Assembly: GCA_944321455.1 (NCBI GenBank)
Contig: CALULI010000006.1
Coordinates: 248,001-312,000 of the forward strand
Source of the DNA: an uncultured Eggerthellaceae bacterium
GTDB taxonomy: Bacteria > Actinomycetota > Coriobacteriia > Coriobacteriales > Eggerthellaceae
DNA length: 64,000 bases
Reading direction: 5' to 3'
Shown here: piece by piece, positions 16,503 to 26,265 of the stretch
How the letters are laid out: every line of letters starts with the position of its first letter
Position numbering within the stretch: position 1 is the stretch's first letter
Program-made: the position numbers and the translations under genes
The notes under the pieces: generated by a model
What the model saw: the letters and a program-made list of their open reading frames with translations, nothing else
What the model was told of the DNA's origin: nothing
The model's database searches: none

Positions 16503-16979
16503 CACAATATCAGCAAGCGTTAACGGAAGCGCCTTTTGAAGAGATTCAAGGGGCGTTTCTATTTGGCATCCAATTTTGCCCCCCGAAAAAATAATGGTGT
16601 CAAACAGCTGCGCTGTTTCATCAATGGTGGTAACGAAGCGCTTCTTCATACCTAAAGGCGAACAGCCACCATGGATATAGCCTGTCAAACCAAGCAACTC
16701 TTTCGACTTGACCATGTGAATGGATTTTTCGCCAACAACGCCAGCAGCTTTCTTCAGATCAAGTTCCTCTGCAACGGGAACCATAAAGACGTAATGTTCG
16801 CCGCTTTTGCCTACCGTCACCAATGTTTTAAACACATGGTCAGGGTTTTCGCCTACTAATTCAGCTACTTCTATCCCCGATAGAGCCGACGAACATTCGA
16901 AAAGATGATACGTATAAGGTTGACCAATGCGATCCAATTCACGCATCGCATTGGTCTTTTTATCCGTTTTCTTAGACAC
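16494..16979 (-). CDS. ybaK: Cys-tRNA(Pro)/aminoacyl-tRNA deacylase, YbaK type
   Basis: Trans-editing enzyme that removes mischarged Cys from tRNA(Pro) and hydrolyses related aminoacyl-tRNAs. The 161-residue protein carries the YbaK marks: VFKTLVTVGKSGEHYVFMVPV with the conserved Lys, AAGVVGEKSIHMVKSKELL, and TGYIHGGCSPLGMKKRFVT (conserved GGxSPxG). GTG at 16979 is the likely start, 14 bases after the Usp stop, so the two genes may be co-transcribed. Confidence 0.92.
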   Translation of the reverse strand: MSKKTDKKTNAMRELDRIGQPYTYHLFECSSALSGIEVAELVGENPDHVFKTLVTVGKSGEHYVFMVPVAEELDLKKAAGVVGEKSIHMVKSKELLGLTGYIHGGCSPLGMKKRFVTTIDETAQLFDTIIFSGGKIGCQIETPLESLQKALPLTLADIVVD

Positions 16980-16993
16980 GAATCACGCGATTC

Positions 16994-17437
16994 CTAGATG
17001 TCCTTAACAACCAAAACATCACAACGAAGGTGACGAATCAGATACGTTGAAACGCTGCCAACAAACACATATGTCAAGTTGGACAAACCGCGCTCACCGC
17101 AAATTACCAAGTCAGGATCGAAAGGCTTAATGATGCGCTCATGAAGCGTTTCTTGAATGTTGCCCACCTGAACAACTATTTCAACAGATGGAATGTTTTG
17201 ATCATCACGTGCTTCTTGCAAAATATCTGCCAGTGATTCTTCCATGCGCTTCTTAACTGCTTCAGAAAGTTCTTTGTAGTCAGAGCCCGTCAGCGTATCT
17301 GGCATAGAATCAACAACATGACCAAAGCACAAAGCTGCATTGTTGTCTGAAGCAAGCTGAATAGCACGCAAGGCAACTTGTTCTTGCGTTTTACCGCCAT
17401 CAAGAGCAGCAAAGATACGTTCATATTTCTTAGCCAT
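16994..17437 (-). CDS. Universal stress protein, UspA family (second copy)
   Basis: A 147-residue Usp domain: KYERIFAALDGGKTQEQVALRAI and CGERGLSNLTYVFVGSVSTYLI (nucleotide-binding loop). It differs widely from the Usp at 15920, so it is not a recent duplicate. ATG 17437 follows GGGAGG; the frame extends to 17467 without a better start. Followed by ybaK. Confidence 0.9.
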   Translation of the reverse strand: MAKKYERIFAALDGGKTQEQVALRAIQLASDNNAALCFGHVVDSMPDTLTGSDYKELSEAVKKRMEESLADILQEARDDQNIPSVEIVVQVGNIQETLHERIIKPFDPDLVICGERGLSNLTYVFVGSVSTYLIRHLRCDVLVVKDI

Positions 17438-17600
17438 GTAAAACCTCCCTCGTAGGAATCCCCTCATATGAGCAGGGATGCTCTGTACTCATATTAAAGC
17501 ACCGACGGTCACATTACCGTGAGAATTCACAAGGACCACGAGTTTAAAGCTTAATCGAAGCTGGTGTTTTCTTTACAAAACGATTTCAGTGCCACCAAAA

Positions 17601-17713
17601 TTCTGCCTGTATCTGTTTGCGGGAGTACAATAAAGCTACATCTGCATTATTTTTATTCGTTTTCTTACTGAGCTAGACAAACATGATCTAGCCAATAATG
17701 CAGATCAAGGGGG
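17601..17713 (+). promoter_or_regulatory. Promoter and 5'-end hairpin leader of the MFS gene
   Basis: TTCTGC (17601-17606), 18 bases, TACAAT (17625-17630) predict a start near 17637. From 17640 to 17705 the leader forms a 12-base perfect outer stem (17640-17651 with 17694-17705) with an inner 6-base stem GCTAGA/TCTAGC (17672-17677, 17687-17692). The structure ends three bases before the GGGGG ribosome site, so it may control access to it. Confidence 0.6.
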
Positions 17714-17720
17714 CTCAATT

Positions 17721-19067
17721 ATGAAAAAGTTCGACGAGCTAGCCATGACTCCTTTTGTGAAAAAGGTAACTATCTTTTCCAGTGGCGGAGCTTTCCTCGA
17801 CGGCTACGTGCTATCCATTATTGGCGTAGCCTTAGTTCAGCTCAATGTTGAACTACAACTAACAGCTACCTGGAGTGCTCTTATTGGTGCAGCAGCGCTC
17901 GCAGGTATTTTTGTTGGCACCATTTTAGGTGGCTATCTGACAGATATCATCGGTCGTAAACGCATGTTTACCCTTGATGTTATTGCTATTGGCGTCTTGT
18001 CAATCCTTTGCATCTTTCTGGGATCCGCCCTTCAACTTGCCATTTTGCGCTTCTTGATTGGCTTTTTCGTTGGTGCCGACTACCCCATTGCCACGTCCTT
18101 AATTGCCGAATACACACCAAAGCATCACCGTGCTAAATCCATGGGTGCTGTTGCGGCTTCGTGGTACCTGGGTGCAACCGTTGCGGCTCTTGTTGGCTAT
18201 GCGTTCTACAGCGTTAATGGCGGTTGGCAGTGGATGCTGGGCAGCTCTGCCCTGCCAAGCCTTATCCTTTTGATTGGCCGTCATGGTATTCCAGAATCTC
18301 CTATGTGGCTTGCCCGCAAAGGTCGCTCTGAAGAAGCGCGCCGTGTTGTCTATGAAGTTTTTGGACCTGATGTCATTTTTGAATACGAAGAGCCACGAGA
18401 CATACGCCTCTCCACCCTGTTCAAGAAGGGCTACTTTGGTCGCGTTATGTATCTAGGCGTTTTCATTTTGTGTCAGGTTGTTCCGATGTATGCCATCTAT
18501 ACCTTTGGTCCCGATATCATGAGCGCCTTTGGTTTAGGTGAAGGTCATGAATCAATTTTGGGCGAAGCTATTATTAGCATCATGTTCTTGGTGGGTTCGT
18601 TCCCTGCCATGTATTGGCTCAACCGCTTTGGCAGAAGAGATACCGTGCTGGTAAGCCTTGCCCTTATGACAGTTGGTCTATTGATCTTAGGTCTTTGGCC
18701 TGACGCCCCCATCTATATCATTGTGTTTGCTTTTGCGCTGTATGCCTTCTTCCAAGGTGCACCCAGCATTCTGCAGTGGCTTTATCCAAACGAATTGTTC
18801 CCTACCGAAGTGCGCGCTTCAGCAGTAGGAATTGCTATTGGCTTCAGTCGTGTTGGTACGGTTATTTCAACCTACTTACTTCCGATAGCTCTTGAACAAT
18901 GGGGCGTTGGGATAACCATGTTAGTTGGTGCTGCATTGGTATTCATAGGTTTTGCGTCTTCGTTTTTCTTGGCACCAGAAACAACCAACAAGTCGCTCCA
19001 AGAAACCAGTTCATTAAACATGAAGGTAGAGCATCATCATTTACCTATTCATCAGAGCAAGAAATAG
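17721..19067 (+). CDS. MFS transporter, metabolite:H+ symporter (sugar-porter-like)
   Basis: A 448-residue, 12-helix carrier. Marks of the sugar-porter/metabolite symporter group: LTDIIGRKRMF after helix 2 (motif A), the central GIPESPMWLARKGRSEEARRVV, and GRRDTVLV in the second half. Substrate is unknown; sugars, organic acids or phosphate are possible. The ribosome site is GGGGG. The structured leader upstream hints at regulated expression. Confidence 0.87.
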   Translation: MKKFDELAMTPFVKKVTIFSSGGAFLDGYVLSIIGVALVQLNVELQLTATWSALIGAAALAGIFVGTILGGYLTDIIGRKRMFTLDVIAIGVLSILCIFLGSALQLAILRFLIGFFVGADYPIATSLIAEYTPKHHRAKSMGAVAASWYLGATVAALVGYAFYSVNGGWQWMLGSSALPSLILLIGRHGIPESPMWLARKGRSEEARRVVYEVFGPDVIFEYEEPRDIRLSTLFKKGYFGRVMYLGVFILCQVVPMYAIYTFGPDIMSAFGLGEGHESILGEAIISIMFLVGSFPAMYWLNRFGRRDTVLVSLALMTVGLLILGLWPDAPIYIIVFAFALYAFFQGAPSILQWLYPNELFPTEVRASAVGIAIGFSRVGTVISTYLLPIALEQWGVGITMLVGAALVFIGFASSFFLAPETTNKSLQETSSLNMKVEHHHLPIHQSKK

Positions 19068-19099
19068 AGCTCGTATAAGACAAATAGGCACAACAAATA

Positions 19100-19132
19100 A
19101 GGCTGCCGATTATCCATCGGACAGCCTTAATA
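19100..19132. terminator. Hairpin between MFS and accDA genes
   Basis: AAGGCTG-CCGAT pairs with ATCGG-A-CAGCCTT (one bulge, 5-base loop). T runs are short on both strands. It lies between convergent genes and likely stops both. Confidence 0.6.
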
Positions 19133-19140
19133 CCATTTAC

Positions 19141-19222
19141 GTTAGTAGCCACTAAGACTTTATGTTGGCAGCACTAAAACAACTGCTAACAGCACTAAAA
19201 CCACGGTTGGTAGCGCTCAGGC
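19141..19222. repeat. Four degenerate ~21-base repeats after accDA
   Basis: Copies of GTTGGCAGCACTAAAAC (first at about 19141, the others at about 19164, 19185 and 19206) fill the gap up to the accDA stop codon. The unit is not found elsewhere in the window. Confidence 0.7.
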
Positions 19223-19229
19223 AACCTAC

Positions 19230-21710
19230 CTAGAACGCGCGGAAACGATCGTAGCGGTCTTCGCGCAGCTCTTCAGGCGATAAGCTTTCAAGTTCATGAA
19301 GTGAGCGAACCACAAATTCCTCAACCGCGTCTGCTGCTTCTTCAGGATTTTCGTGTGCAGGCTTTTCACCTTCACTCAAGACCTCTTCAATAAGGCCCAT
19401 CTCACATGCTTCAGCAGCACTCATCTTCATAACGGCAGCTGCTTCAGCTGCACGGGATCTATCCTTCCACAAAATGGAAGCAAAGCCTTCAGGAGACAAA
19501 ACGGAATAAACGGCATGCTCCTGCATAGCAACACGATTGCCAACCGCCAGTGCCAAAGCACCACCCGATCCGCCTTCGCCCAAAACAACACAGACAACAG
19601 GAACCGTCAAACCAGCCATAGCAACCAGATTGTCTGCAATAGCATTGCCCTGGCCGCGCTCTTCAGCTTCCATGCCACAGAAAGCGCCTTGCGTATCAAC
19701 TAAGCACACAATAGGACGACCAAACTTTTCAGCCTGCTTCATCAAGCGAAGGCTTTTGCGATAACCCTCTGGCTGAGGGCAACCGAAGTTGCGCTTGATG
19801 CGCTGGTCCAAATTAGCACCCTTTTCTTCGGCAATAATGGTGACAGGCTGAGCGCCAATCCAACCAATACCCGCCAAAATAGCGCCGTCATCAGCAAAGC
19901 TACGATCGCCATGAAGCTCAATAAAGCCATCAATCATGTGCTTGATGTAGTACTGAGCCGTTGGGCGGTGAACATTACGCGCCAACAGCACGCTTTCCCA
20001 GGCGGGGTTGCTTTCATCTTTGTTGCTTACCTTCACTGGTTTGATGCTTGGAGCGTCAGCAACGCCGCGCTTCATCAGCGCACGGCGCATCTTGGCCGAG
20101 GTGTTGCGAGAGAACAACGTTGTTGACTCAGATTCGTTGTCTGCCGTCATCACCGAAACAATTTCATCTGATCCATCAGCAGAGGTAAAGCGATTCAGAA
20201 GCGCGCGCAGCGGTGAAACAGGAGCGGTCGAGCGCTGTACGCGGCGCGACAAAACAGATGTGTTGCTCATGCCCGTGCCCTCAAGCTTTTCCTCAATAGT
20301 GTTAAAGCTGTACAGCTCGCGCTCGGAACCGTCTTCAGCAGGCGCACTTGCCAAGTGAAGCGCAATGATATGAGCAAGCGTTGCACGCATTTGTTCGCGC
20401 TTAACAATGGCATCAATCAGGCCATGCTCAAGCGCAAATTCTGCCGTCTGGAATTCATCAGGCAAGGTCTGCTTAATGGTGTCCTGGATAACACGACGAC
20501 CCGCAAAACCAATCAGCGCGTGAGGTTCAGAAATAATGATGTCACCCTGCATAGCAAACGATGCAGTAACACCACCTGTTGTTGGGTCCGTGATAACCGA
20601 AACGTAGAGCAAGCCCGCTGCGCTATGGCGCTCAATAGCAGCGCTGATTTTGGCCATCTGCATAAGGGACACCAAGCCCTCCTGCATACGCGCACCACCT
20701 GACGCCGTGAAGATAACCAGCGGCAATCCTAAAGCCGTTGCGCGTTCAACCGTGCGGGTAATCTTTTCGCCAACAACGGAACCCATAGAGCCCATCATAA
20801 ACGTAGCTTCCATGATGCAAACCGCCACATCCATGCCAACGATGCTTGCCTTGCCGCAGCGCACAGCTTCTTCCAAGCCGCTCTTCTTGCTGTTAGATGC
20901 CAGCAGGTCAGGATAGCCAGGGAAATCAAGCGGGTTGGTTTCTTCAATGCCGCTATCCCATTCCTCAAAGCTGTCCTTGTCGAAGGTTTCAGCAATGCGC
21001 TCATTGGAATTCAAGCGATACAAACTGCCACACGTTGGGCACGTGCCGTGGTCTCCCAAGACTATGCGGCTATCATGGTAGAGCTTACACTTAGGACAAC
21101 GTGTCCAGATTACCGAATAGTCAGGCAACGTATCAGGAGTTTCGCAGCGAACCCAAATCTGATTGGTCTTGTCACCTTCCATGGCAACGTAGAGCCCCAG
21201 GCCTTTTTGCTTAGCCAGCATCAATAGCAGTTCGCTTTCGGCAATCTTCGGGTCAGCCAGTAAAAGAGCCCCTGCCTCACATTCCTCAGCAGCCTTCATG
21301 ATGGCGTACTCGTTCGAGAACAAACGCTTATCAAACGTCTTACCCAGCATTGCAACTTGAGCTGCACCTGAAAACGAAAAGCCACGACGCTTATCTTCTG
21401 TTCCCGTAACCCAAATAGTTGCAACTTTTGCCTGCACGCATGCTTTAACAACTGCCTTCATAGGGTTGCCGTAGCCAACTACCAGCAACAGACCACTGAC
21501 AGAATCAGCCAAAGCGGTAAGCTGATAGACCACCGGCGCCCCATCGGCTTGGCTTGCAAGCGCTGACTGCGTTACATGAAGCACCGCGTCTTCAGGAATT
21601 TCAGACTCAACAACAATCTCAACTTCCGATTCTTGGGCTTGCGCCTGTTCGGTTACTTCCTGGGATTTTTCGGGAATAACAATATATTTTGTACGATTGT
21701 TTCGCGCCAC
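19230..21710 (-). CDS. accDA: Fused acetyl-CoA carboxylase carboxyltransferase (AccD-AccA) with extra N-terminal region
   Basis: Moves CO2 from carboxybiotin to acetyl-CoA to give malonyl-CoA, the first step of fatty-acid synthesis. About 826 residues from GTG 21710 (GGGAGG seven bases before). Order: (1) about 200 residues with no carboxylase similarity that I recognise; (2) AccD with the zinc ribbon CPKC (205-208) and CPTCGS (224-229), then [16 protein letters not shown] and [12 protein letters not shown]; (3) a Ser/Asp-rich linker near 500-560; (4) AccA from about 600 with [27 protein letters not shown] and [15 protein letters not shown]. Beta-alpha fusions are known in several bacteria, but a normal AccD begins about 25 residues before the zinc ribbon, so the leading region is extra. 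AccB and AccC are not in this window. Last gene of the fab operon, 16 bases after fabZ. Confidence 0.93.
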   Translation of the reverse strand: MARNNRTKYIVIPEKSQEVTEQAQAQESEVEIVVESEIPEDAVLHVTQSALASQADGAPVVYQLTALADSVSGLLLVVGYGNPMKAVVKACVQAKVATIWVTGTEDKRRGFSFSGAAQVAMLGKTFDKRLFSNEYAIMKAAEECEAGALLLADPKIAESELLLMLAKQKGLGLYVAMEGDKTNQIWVRCETPDTLPDYSVIWTRCPKCKLYHDSRIVLGDHGTCPTCGSLYRLNSNERIAETFDKDSFEEWDSGIEETNPLDFPGYPDLLASNSKKSGLEEAVRCGKASIVGMDVAVCIMEATFMMGSMGSVVGEKITRTVERATALGLPLVIFTASGGARMQEGLVSLMQMAKISAAIERHSAAGLLYVSVITDPTTGGVTASFAMQGDIIISEPHALIGFAGRRVIQDTIKQTLPDEFQTAEFALEHGLIDAIVKREQMRATLAHIIALHLASAPAEDGSERELYSFNTIEEKLEGTGMSNTSVLSRRVQRSTAPVSPLRALLNRFTSADGSDEIVSVMTADNESESTTLFSRNTSAKMRRALMKRGVADAPSIKPVKVSNKDESNPAWESVLLARNVHRPTAQYYIKHMIDGFIELHGDRSFADDGAILAGIGWIGAQPVTIIAEEKGANLDQRIKRNFGCPQPEGYRKSLRLMKQAEKFGRPIVCLVDTQGAFCGMEAEERGQGNAIADNLVAMAGLTVPVVCVVLGEGGSGGALALAVGNRVAMQEHAVYSVLSPEGFASILWKDRSRAAEAAAVMKMSAAEACEMGLIEEVLSEGEKPAHENPEEAADAVEEFVVRSLHELESLSPEELREDRYDRFRAF

Positions 21711-21726
21711 AATAAAACCTCCCTCT

Positions 21727-22179
21727 CTATTGGGCAGGAGCCATGACGTATTTCTGAGTGGCTTGAGCGCAAACCAAGTCACCCTTTTTGGCAACAACGT
21801 CCGCTATACACAAACGCTTGGAGTTTTTGGTAATAGTAGCTTCAAGCGTGATGGTGTCACCAGGAAGAACCTGGTTGCGAAACTTGGCCTTATCAATTCC
21901 TGCCAAAAAGCCAATACGTCCCGCCATACCTGGTTCAACCAACAAGCAGCATGATGCAGCCTGTGCCAGCGCCTCCATAATGATGACGCCGGGCAAAACA
22001 GGATGGCCAGGAAAATGGCCTTTGAAAATATCAAGTTCAGGATCTACATCCAATTCCGCAACAACCGATTTGCCTGGTTCGCAGCTTATGATTCTGCTCA
22101 CCCACACAAATGGATCGCGATGAGGAAGCAGCGCTAACACGCCGTCTTTTTCGCAAGGGATTTGAACAACGGTATCCAT
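21727..22179 (-). CDS. fabZ: 3-hydroxyacyl-ACP dehydratase
   Basis: Removes water from 3-hydroxyacyl-ACP in chain elongation. The hot-dog fold motifs are present: [14 protein letters not shown] and the active-site helix [20 protein letters not shown] with catalytic His; length 150 residues is normal. ATG 22179 follows AAAGGAG; the open frame extends to 22245 inside fabF's end and is not used. FabZ acting with FabF and no FabA means straight-chain or non-classical unsaturated products. Confidence 0.95.
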   Translation of the reverse strand: MDTVVQIPCEKDGVLALLPHRDPFVWVSRIISCEPGKSVVAELDVDPELDIFKGHFPGHPVLPGVIIMEALAQAASCCLLVEPGMAGRIGFLAGIDKAKFRNQVLPGDTITLEATITKNSKRLCIADVVAKKGDLVCAQATQKYVMAPAQ

Positions 22180-22192
22180 ACTACGTGCTCCT

Positions 22193-23476
22193 TTAAGCGC
22201 TATAGGGCGAAAACGCCACTGATGCATTGTGGCCACCGAATCCAAGTGAATTGGAAAGCGCGACCTTTTGCGGGTAGTTTGTCAGAGGCGAGGTAGCCAC
22301 GTTAACGGGGCTTTCTGGATCAGGCGTTTCAAAACCAATGGTTGGAGGAACAACACTGCGAGAAACCGACAGCGCCGTAATGATTGCCTCAAGGGCACCT
22401 GCCGCACCAAGCGTGTGGCCAATACAGCCCTTAATAGACGTTACCGGAACCTGAGGCGCCTCTTCGCCAAACAAAGCCTGTAATGCAGCCGCTTCGGTCT
22501 TGTCATTAGCAGGGGTTGACGTGCCATGCGCGTTCAAATGACCTAGGTCTGCTGGCGTGAATCCGCCCTCTTCCAAAGCCAACTTCATGGCGCGTGTAAT
22601 GCCTTCACCGTGAGGCTCAGGTGCGGTGATGTGATACGCATCACCCGTTGAGCCAAAGCCCGTAATTTCAGCAATGATGTTGGCGCCACGTGCCAGGGCA
22701 TGATCAAGCGATTCAATGACCAGCGCACCTGCGCCTTCGCCTGCTACAAAGCCAGAGCGGTTTGCGTCAAACGGACGGGAAGCATGGTTTGGATCCTTTT
22801 CACGCGTCAATGCACCAAGATTGCCAAAGCCTGCCAAAGCAACATCAGCAATGCCTTCTTCGGTGCCTCCCGCAAGGGCTACATCAGCATAACCAAAGCG
22901 AATCAAACGATATGCTTCACCCAAACAATGAGAGCCCGTTGCACAGGCGGTCACTGTATTGGTGCATTCACCACGAAGGCCATAACGAATTGCCAAATCA
23001 CCTGCAGCCATGTTGGAAATCATGGTTGGGATAAACAGTGGGCTTACGCGTTTGGGGCCTTTTTCATGAATGGTGATAGATTCATTCTTAAAAATTTCAA
23101 TGCCGCCAATACCTGAGCCAAACACGCAAGCAAAACGCGTCAGGTCTTCGTCTTCAAGATTAATCTGCGATTGCGCCATGGCCTCATCTGAAGCGACGAT
23201 AGCATACTGCACAAACTTGCTAAAGCGGCGTGCTTCCTTTTTCGTGAAGCCCAGTTCATACGGATCATACCCAGGGATGCAACCAATAACGCCAATGTTG
23301 AATCGCTCCTGATCTTCTTCAGGCAAAACAGAAAGAGCGCTTTTGCCTTCCATCAGATGCGACCACAAAGCATCAACGCCCACACCTGCAGGCGAAATTG
23401 CCCCTGTACCCGTAATAACAACACGACGAAGCGGAATACTCATTCCTGCACGAGCAGGCTGGTTGGTTTCGCTCAT
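22193..23476 (-). CDS. fabF: 3-oxoacyl-ACP synthase II
   Basis: Condenses malonyl-ACP with acyl-ACP. Catalytic triad is visible: Cys178 in TACATG, His in LNAHGTSTPANDKTE, and His in GCIGHTLGAAGALEAI. The 427-residue length is normal with an N-terminal extension of about 12 residues; M12 is the other possible start. The ATG overlaps the fabG stop (ATGA), indicating coupled translation. FabH is not in this operon. Confidence 0.95.
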   Translation of the reverse strand: MSETNQPARAGMSIPLRRVVITGTGAISPAGVGVDALWSHLMEGKSALSVLPEEDQERFNIGVIGCIPGYDPYELGFTKKEARRFSKFVQYAIVASDEAMAQSQINLEDEDLTRFACVFGSGIGGIEIFKNESITIHEKGPKRVSPLFIPTMISNMAAGDLAIRYGLRGECTNTVTACATGSHCLGEAYRLIRFGYADVALAGGTEEGIADVALAGFGNLGALTREKDPNHASRPFDANRSGFVAGEGAGALVIESLDHALARGANIIAEITGFGSTGDAYHITAPEPHGEGITRAMKLALEEGGFTPADLGHLNAHGTSTPANDKTEAAALQALFGEEAPQVPVTSIKGCIGHTLGAAGALEAIITALSVSRSVVPPTIGFETPDPESPVNVATSPLTNYPQKVALSNSLGFGGHNASVAFSPYSA

Positions 23477-24234
23477 AGTGACATACCTCCATCTACCGAA
23501 AGAACCTGTCCGGTGATATAGCGTGCTTCAGGGCTTGCCAAAAAAGTAACCGCGCAGGCAACATCTTCAACTTTGCCAAAATTACTGCACGCAATTCTTT
23601 GCTTAATAGCTTCTTGCTGCTCTTCGTTTAACGCGTCGGTCATGTCAGTTTCAATGAAGCCAGGTGCAACCGCGTTGACCGTCACGCCACGAGCAGCAAG
23701 TTCTTTAGCGGCGCTTTTCGTAATGCCAATCACGCCCGCTTTTGACGCAGCGTAGTTTACCTGACCAGCATTGCCCGCAATGCCAACCACGCTTGAGATG
23801 TTGACAATGCGACCATAGCGCTGCTTCATCATGATCGATGCCACATGGCGAATGCAGTTAAAGGTCCCCTTCAAATTGACTTCGATAACCTTGTCGAAGT
23901 CTTCTTCGTGCATACGCATCAGTAAGCCATCGCGTGTAATACCCGCATTGTTGACCAACACATCAATGCGGCCCCATGTTGCTTTTACCTCTTTAATCAG
24001 CGCTTTTGCTTCATCAAAGTGAGAAACGTCAGCCTGGAATGCCTGTGCTTGTACGCCAAATTCCTGCTGAAGATCTGCAGCAAGCGAAGCTGCCGCTTGG
24101 GCGCTGTGAGATCCTGAATGGTTGATGGCAACGGCATATCCTTGAGCCGCAAAGGCGCGCGCAATACCTGCGCCAATACCGCGGCTTGCTCCCGTTACCA
24201 GGGCAACCTTGTAGTCTTGTTCGTTGGTTGTCAT
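23473..24234 (-). CDS. fabG: 3-oxoacyl-ACP reductase
   Basis: NADPH-dependent reduction of 3-oxoacyl-ACP. Classic SDR: TGASRGIGAGIARAF (NADP site), NNAGITRDGLLMRM, catalytic Ser in VNISSVVGIAG, Tyr-Lys in YAASKAG. 253 residues. Strong ribosome site AGAGGGA. Operon position between fabD and fabF confirms FabG rather than another SDR. Confidence 0.95.
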   Translation of the reverse strand: MTTNEQDYKVALVTGASRGIGAGIARAFAAQGYAVAINHSGSHSAQAAASLAADLQQEFGVQAQAFQADVSHFDEAKALIKEVKATWGRIDVLVNNAGITRDGLLMRMHEEDFDKVIEVNLKGTFNCIRHVASIMMKQRYGRIVNISSVVGIAGNAGQVNYAASKAGVIGITKSAAKELAARGVTVNAVAPGFIETDMTDALNEEQQEAIKQRIACSNFGKVEDVACAVTFLASPEARYITGQVLSVDGGMSL

Positions 24235-24249
24235 AACATTTCCCTCTTC

Positions 24250-25164
24250 TTACAGCGTCTCACACAGCGCATCAAATTCGTCCTTGGTGCCCACCTTGGA
24301 ACGATCCAGCGTCTTGTCGATGCGCTTGAGCAAGTTAAACAGCACACCGCCAACGCCTGCTTCAATAAAGCGCGTCTGGCCCTGTGCAGCAAAATAGCGA
24401 ACACTCTGATAGAACAGCACGGAAGATTTCACCTGATTTTTCAGGCGCAGTGCTGCCTCTTCTGCCTTAAATGGCTCTGCGTCGGTATTGCACACCAGCG
24501 TGATCTTAGGCTGAGCAAACGTCAGCGTTTCGCAGAAGTCACCCAGCGTTTCAGCTGCCGATGACATCAATGGCGAATGGAAGGCACCTGCCGTTTTCAG
24601 GCGAGCGCTGCGCTTACCTAACTCTTTCCACGCAGCTTCCGCTCTATCAATAGCGGACACTTCCCCTGAAATAACAATCTGGCCAGGAGAATTAAAGTTT
24701 GCAGGCACCAACACCTCATCGTTTGCGCAATCAGCACAAAGCTTGTAGGCAGATTCTTCATCGGCACCAAGCAGTGCCAACATGGCACCAGGATGTTCCT
24801 TGCACGCTTCATCCATGGCCTGCGCACGTACCTTCAACAGACGATACGTGTCTTCCAGAGACAGCACCTCGGCCAGAGCAAGAGCGCTAATTTCGCCGAG
24901 CGAAAAGCCCACCAAGCCATCAACACTCAAACCGCGTGCCATCAAAGCGCGAGCAATACCAACCGAAACGGTCATGGTTAGCGCCTGCGCATTAAACGCG
25001 TCGTTGATCTCTTCGGCGCTGCCTTCACGTGTCAGCTTAACCAAGTCAACACCTAAAACATCGCTGCCACACGCAAACGTATCAGCAACTTCAGGAATGC
25101 CCAAAAGATCAGCACCCATGCCAGGCTTTTGAGCACCCTGACCAGAACAGAGCAGAACGGTCAC
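24250..25164 (-). CDS. fabD: Malonyl-CoA:ACP transacylase
   Basis: Loads malonate onto ACP. GQGAQKPGMG at the start, catalytic Ser88 in GFSLGE, His in GAFHSPLM. 304 residues. Begins with GTG at 25164, preceded by AAGGAGGG. Follows fabK by 12 bases. Confidence 0.95.
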   Translation of the reverse strand: MTVLLCSGQGAQKPGMGADLLGIPEVADTFACGSDVLGVDLVKLTREGSAEEINDAFNAQALTMTVSVGIARALMARGLSVDGLVGFSLGEISALALAEVLSLEDTYRLLKVRAQAMDEACKEHPGAMLALLGADEESAYKLCADCANDEVLVPANFNSPGQIVISGEVSAIDRAEAAWKELGKRSARLKTAGAFHSPLMSSAAETLGDFCETLTFAQPKITLVCNTDAEPFKAEEAALRLKNQVKSSVLFYQSVRYFAAQGQTRFIEAGVGGVLFNLLKRIDKTLDRSKVGTKDEFDALCETL

Positions 25165-25176
25165 CGTAAACCCTCC

Positions 25177-26193
25177 TTATGCTCTCCACGCACGCTGCGC
25201 GTTGCGATCAGCCATCTGCTGCAAGTCAAACGCAGACCAAGCGCATGCTTCGCGCATCAGATCAGCAACAATGTCTTGAGCAGATTTTTCATCATGAACC
25301 AAGCAGGCAACCTGGCCGCTCATCATAGAGCCGTTATCAACATCACCCACAACAGCACGATGAAGCGATCCAGCCAGCGCTGCTTCAATTTCTTCAAGCG
25401 TTGCCGTGCTGTCAGCTTCCATCTTGCGAATATCGCGGGAGAACTTATTCTTCAGCTGGCGAACGGGATGGCCATTGTTGCGACCCGTCACAATAGTGTC
25501 AGCGTCTTTAGCAGAAATAACCTTTTTCTTATAGTCTTCGTGGATGCCACATTCAAATGCGGTCAAGAAGCGCGTGCCAACCTGGACACCTTCGCCACCA
25601 AGAGCAAACGCTGCTGCCATGCCGCGGCCGTCACCAACGCCGCCTGCCGTAATAACAGGAATGGAAACCGCATCGCACACCGCAGGAGTAAGCGCCATGG
25701 TAGTCAACTCACCAATGTGACCGCCTGCTTCGCATCCTTCAGCAACAACAGCATCAACGCCGCAGCGCTCCATGCGCTTTGCCAATGCCGCAGAAGCAAC
25801 CACAGGAATTACCTTGCAGCCTGCTTCTTTCCACATGCCAATGTAGTTGCTGGGGCTGCCAGCACCCGTTGTGATCACGGGCACGTGCTCGTCAGCCAGA
25901 AGCTTTGCCAACTCAGGAGCTTCAGGGTTCATCAGCATGATGTTTGCACCAAAAGGCTTGTCAGTCAGGCTGCGGACCAAATCAATCTGCTCTTTAACCC
26001 AGGAAAGAGGCGCGCTACCACACGCGACGATGCCCAATCCGCCTGCATTGCTTACCGCTGCAGCCAGACGACCATCAGCGATCCATGCCATGGCGCCTTG
26101 AATGATGGGGTACTTGATACCCAGCAGGCGGGTTACACGCGTATCAACGGTAGGGACTTCTTTACCTGTTTCTGTTGTAGACGTGGTATCCAT
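25177..26193 (-). CDS. fabK: Enoyl-ACP reductase II (flavin type)
   Basis: FMN enzyme that reduces enoyl-ACP in the last elongation step. TIM-barrel motifs: IKYPIIQGAMAWIADGRLAAAVSNAGGLG, GGHIGELTTM, and the FMN phosphate site AGGVGDGRGMAAAFALGGEGVQVGTRF. Nitronate monooxygenases look alike, but location between acpP and fabD points to FabK. ATG 26193 with AGGAAAGGA; the frame continues to 26223 across the hairpin, which is unlikely to be coding. No FabI, FabL or FabV is seen here. Confidence 0.93.
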   Translation of the reverse strand: MDTTSTTETGKEVPTVDTRVTRLLGIKYPIIQGAMAWIADGRLAAAVSNAGGLGIVACGSAPLSWVKEQIDLVRSLTDKPFGANIMLMNPEAPELAKLLADEHVPVITTGAGSPSNYIGMWKEAGCKVIPVVASAALAKRMERCGVDAVVAEGCEAGGHIGELTTMALTPAVCDAVSIPVITAGGVGDGRGMAAAFALGGEGVQVGTRFLTAFECGIHEDYKKKVISAKDADTIVTGRNNGHPVRQLKNKFSRDIRKMEADSTATLEEIEAALAGSLHRAVVGDVDNGSMMSGQVACLVHDEKSAQDIVADLMREACAWSAFDLQQMADRNAQRAWRA

Positions 26194-26212
26194 CCGATTT
26201 CGTTCCTTTCCT

Positions 26213-26244
26213 AAAAATCGCAAAGCCCTCTAGAGGGCTTTGCG
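26213..26244 (-). terminator. Terminator/attenuator between acpP and fabK
   Basis: A perfectly self-complementary 24-base stretch (26220/26221-26243/26244, core CCCTCTAGAGGG) is followed on the minus strand by a five-T run. It lies 20 bases after the acpP stop and ends about 20 bases before the fabK start. Transcripts probably end here often, so more ACP than enzymes is made. Confidence 0.8.
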
Positions 26245-26265
26245 CTACGTATCTCTGGCAGAGTT

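Noticed and set aside
25129-26214. Open frame of 361 codons on the plus strand opposite fabK
   Set aside because: It is the antisense shadow of a strongly supported gene, is rich in Arg, His, Cys and Asn, and has no ribosome site.
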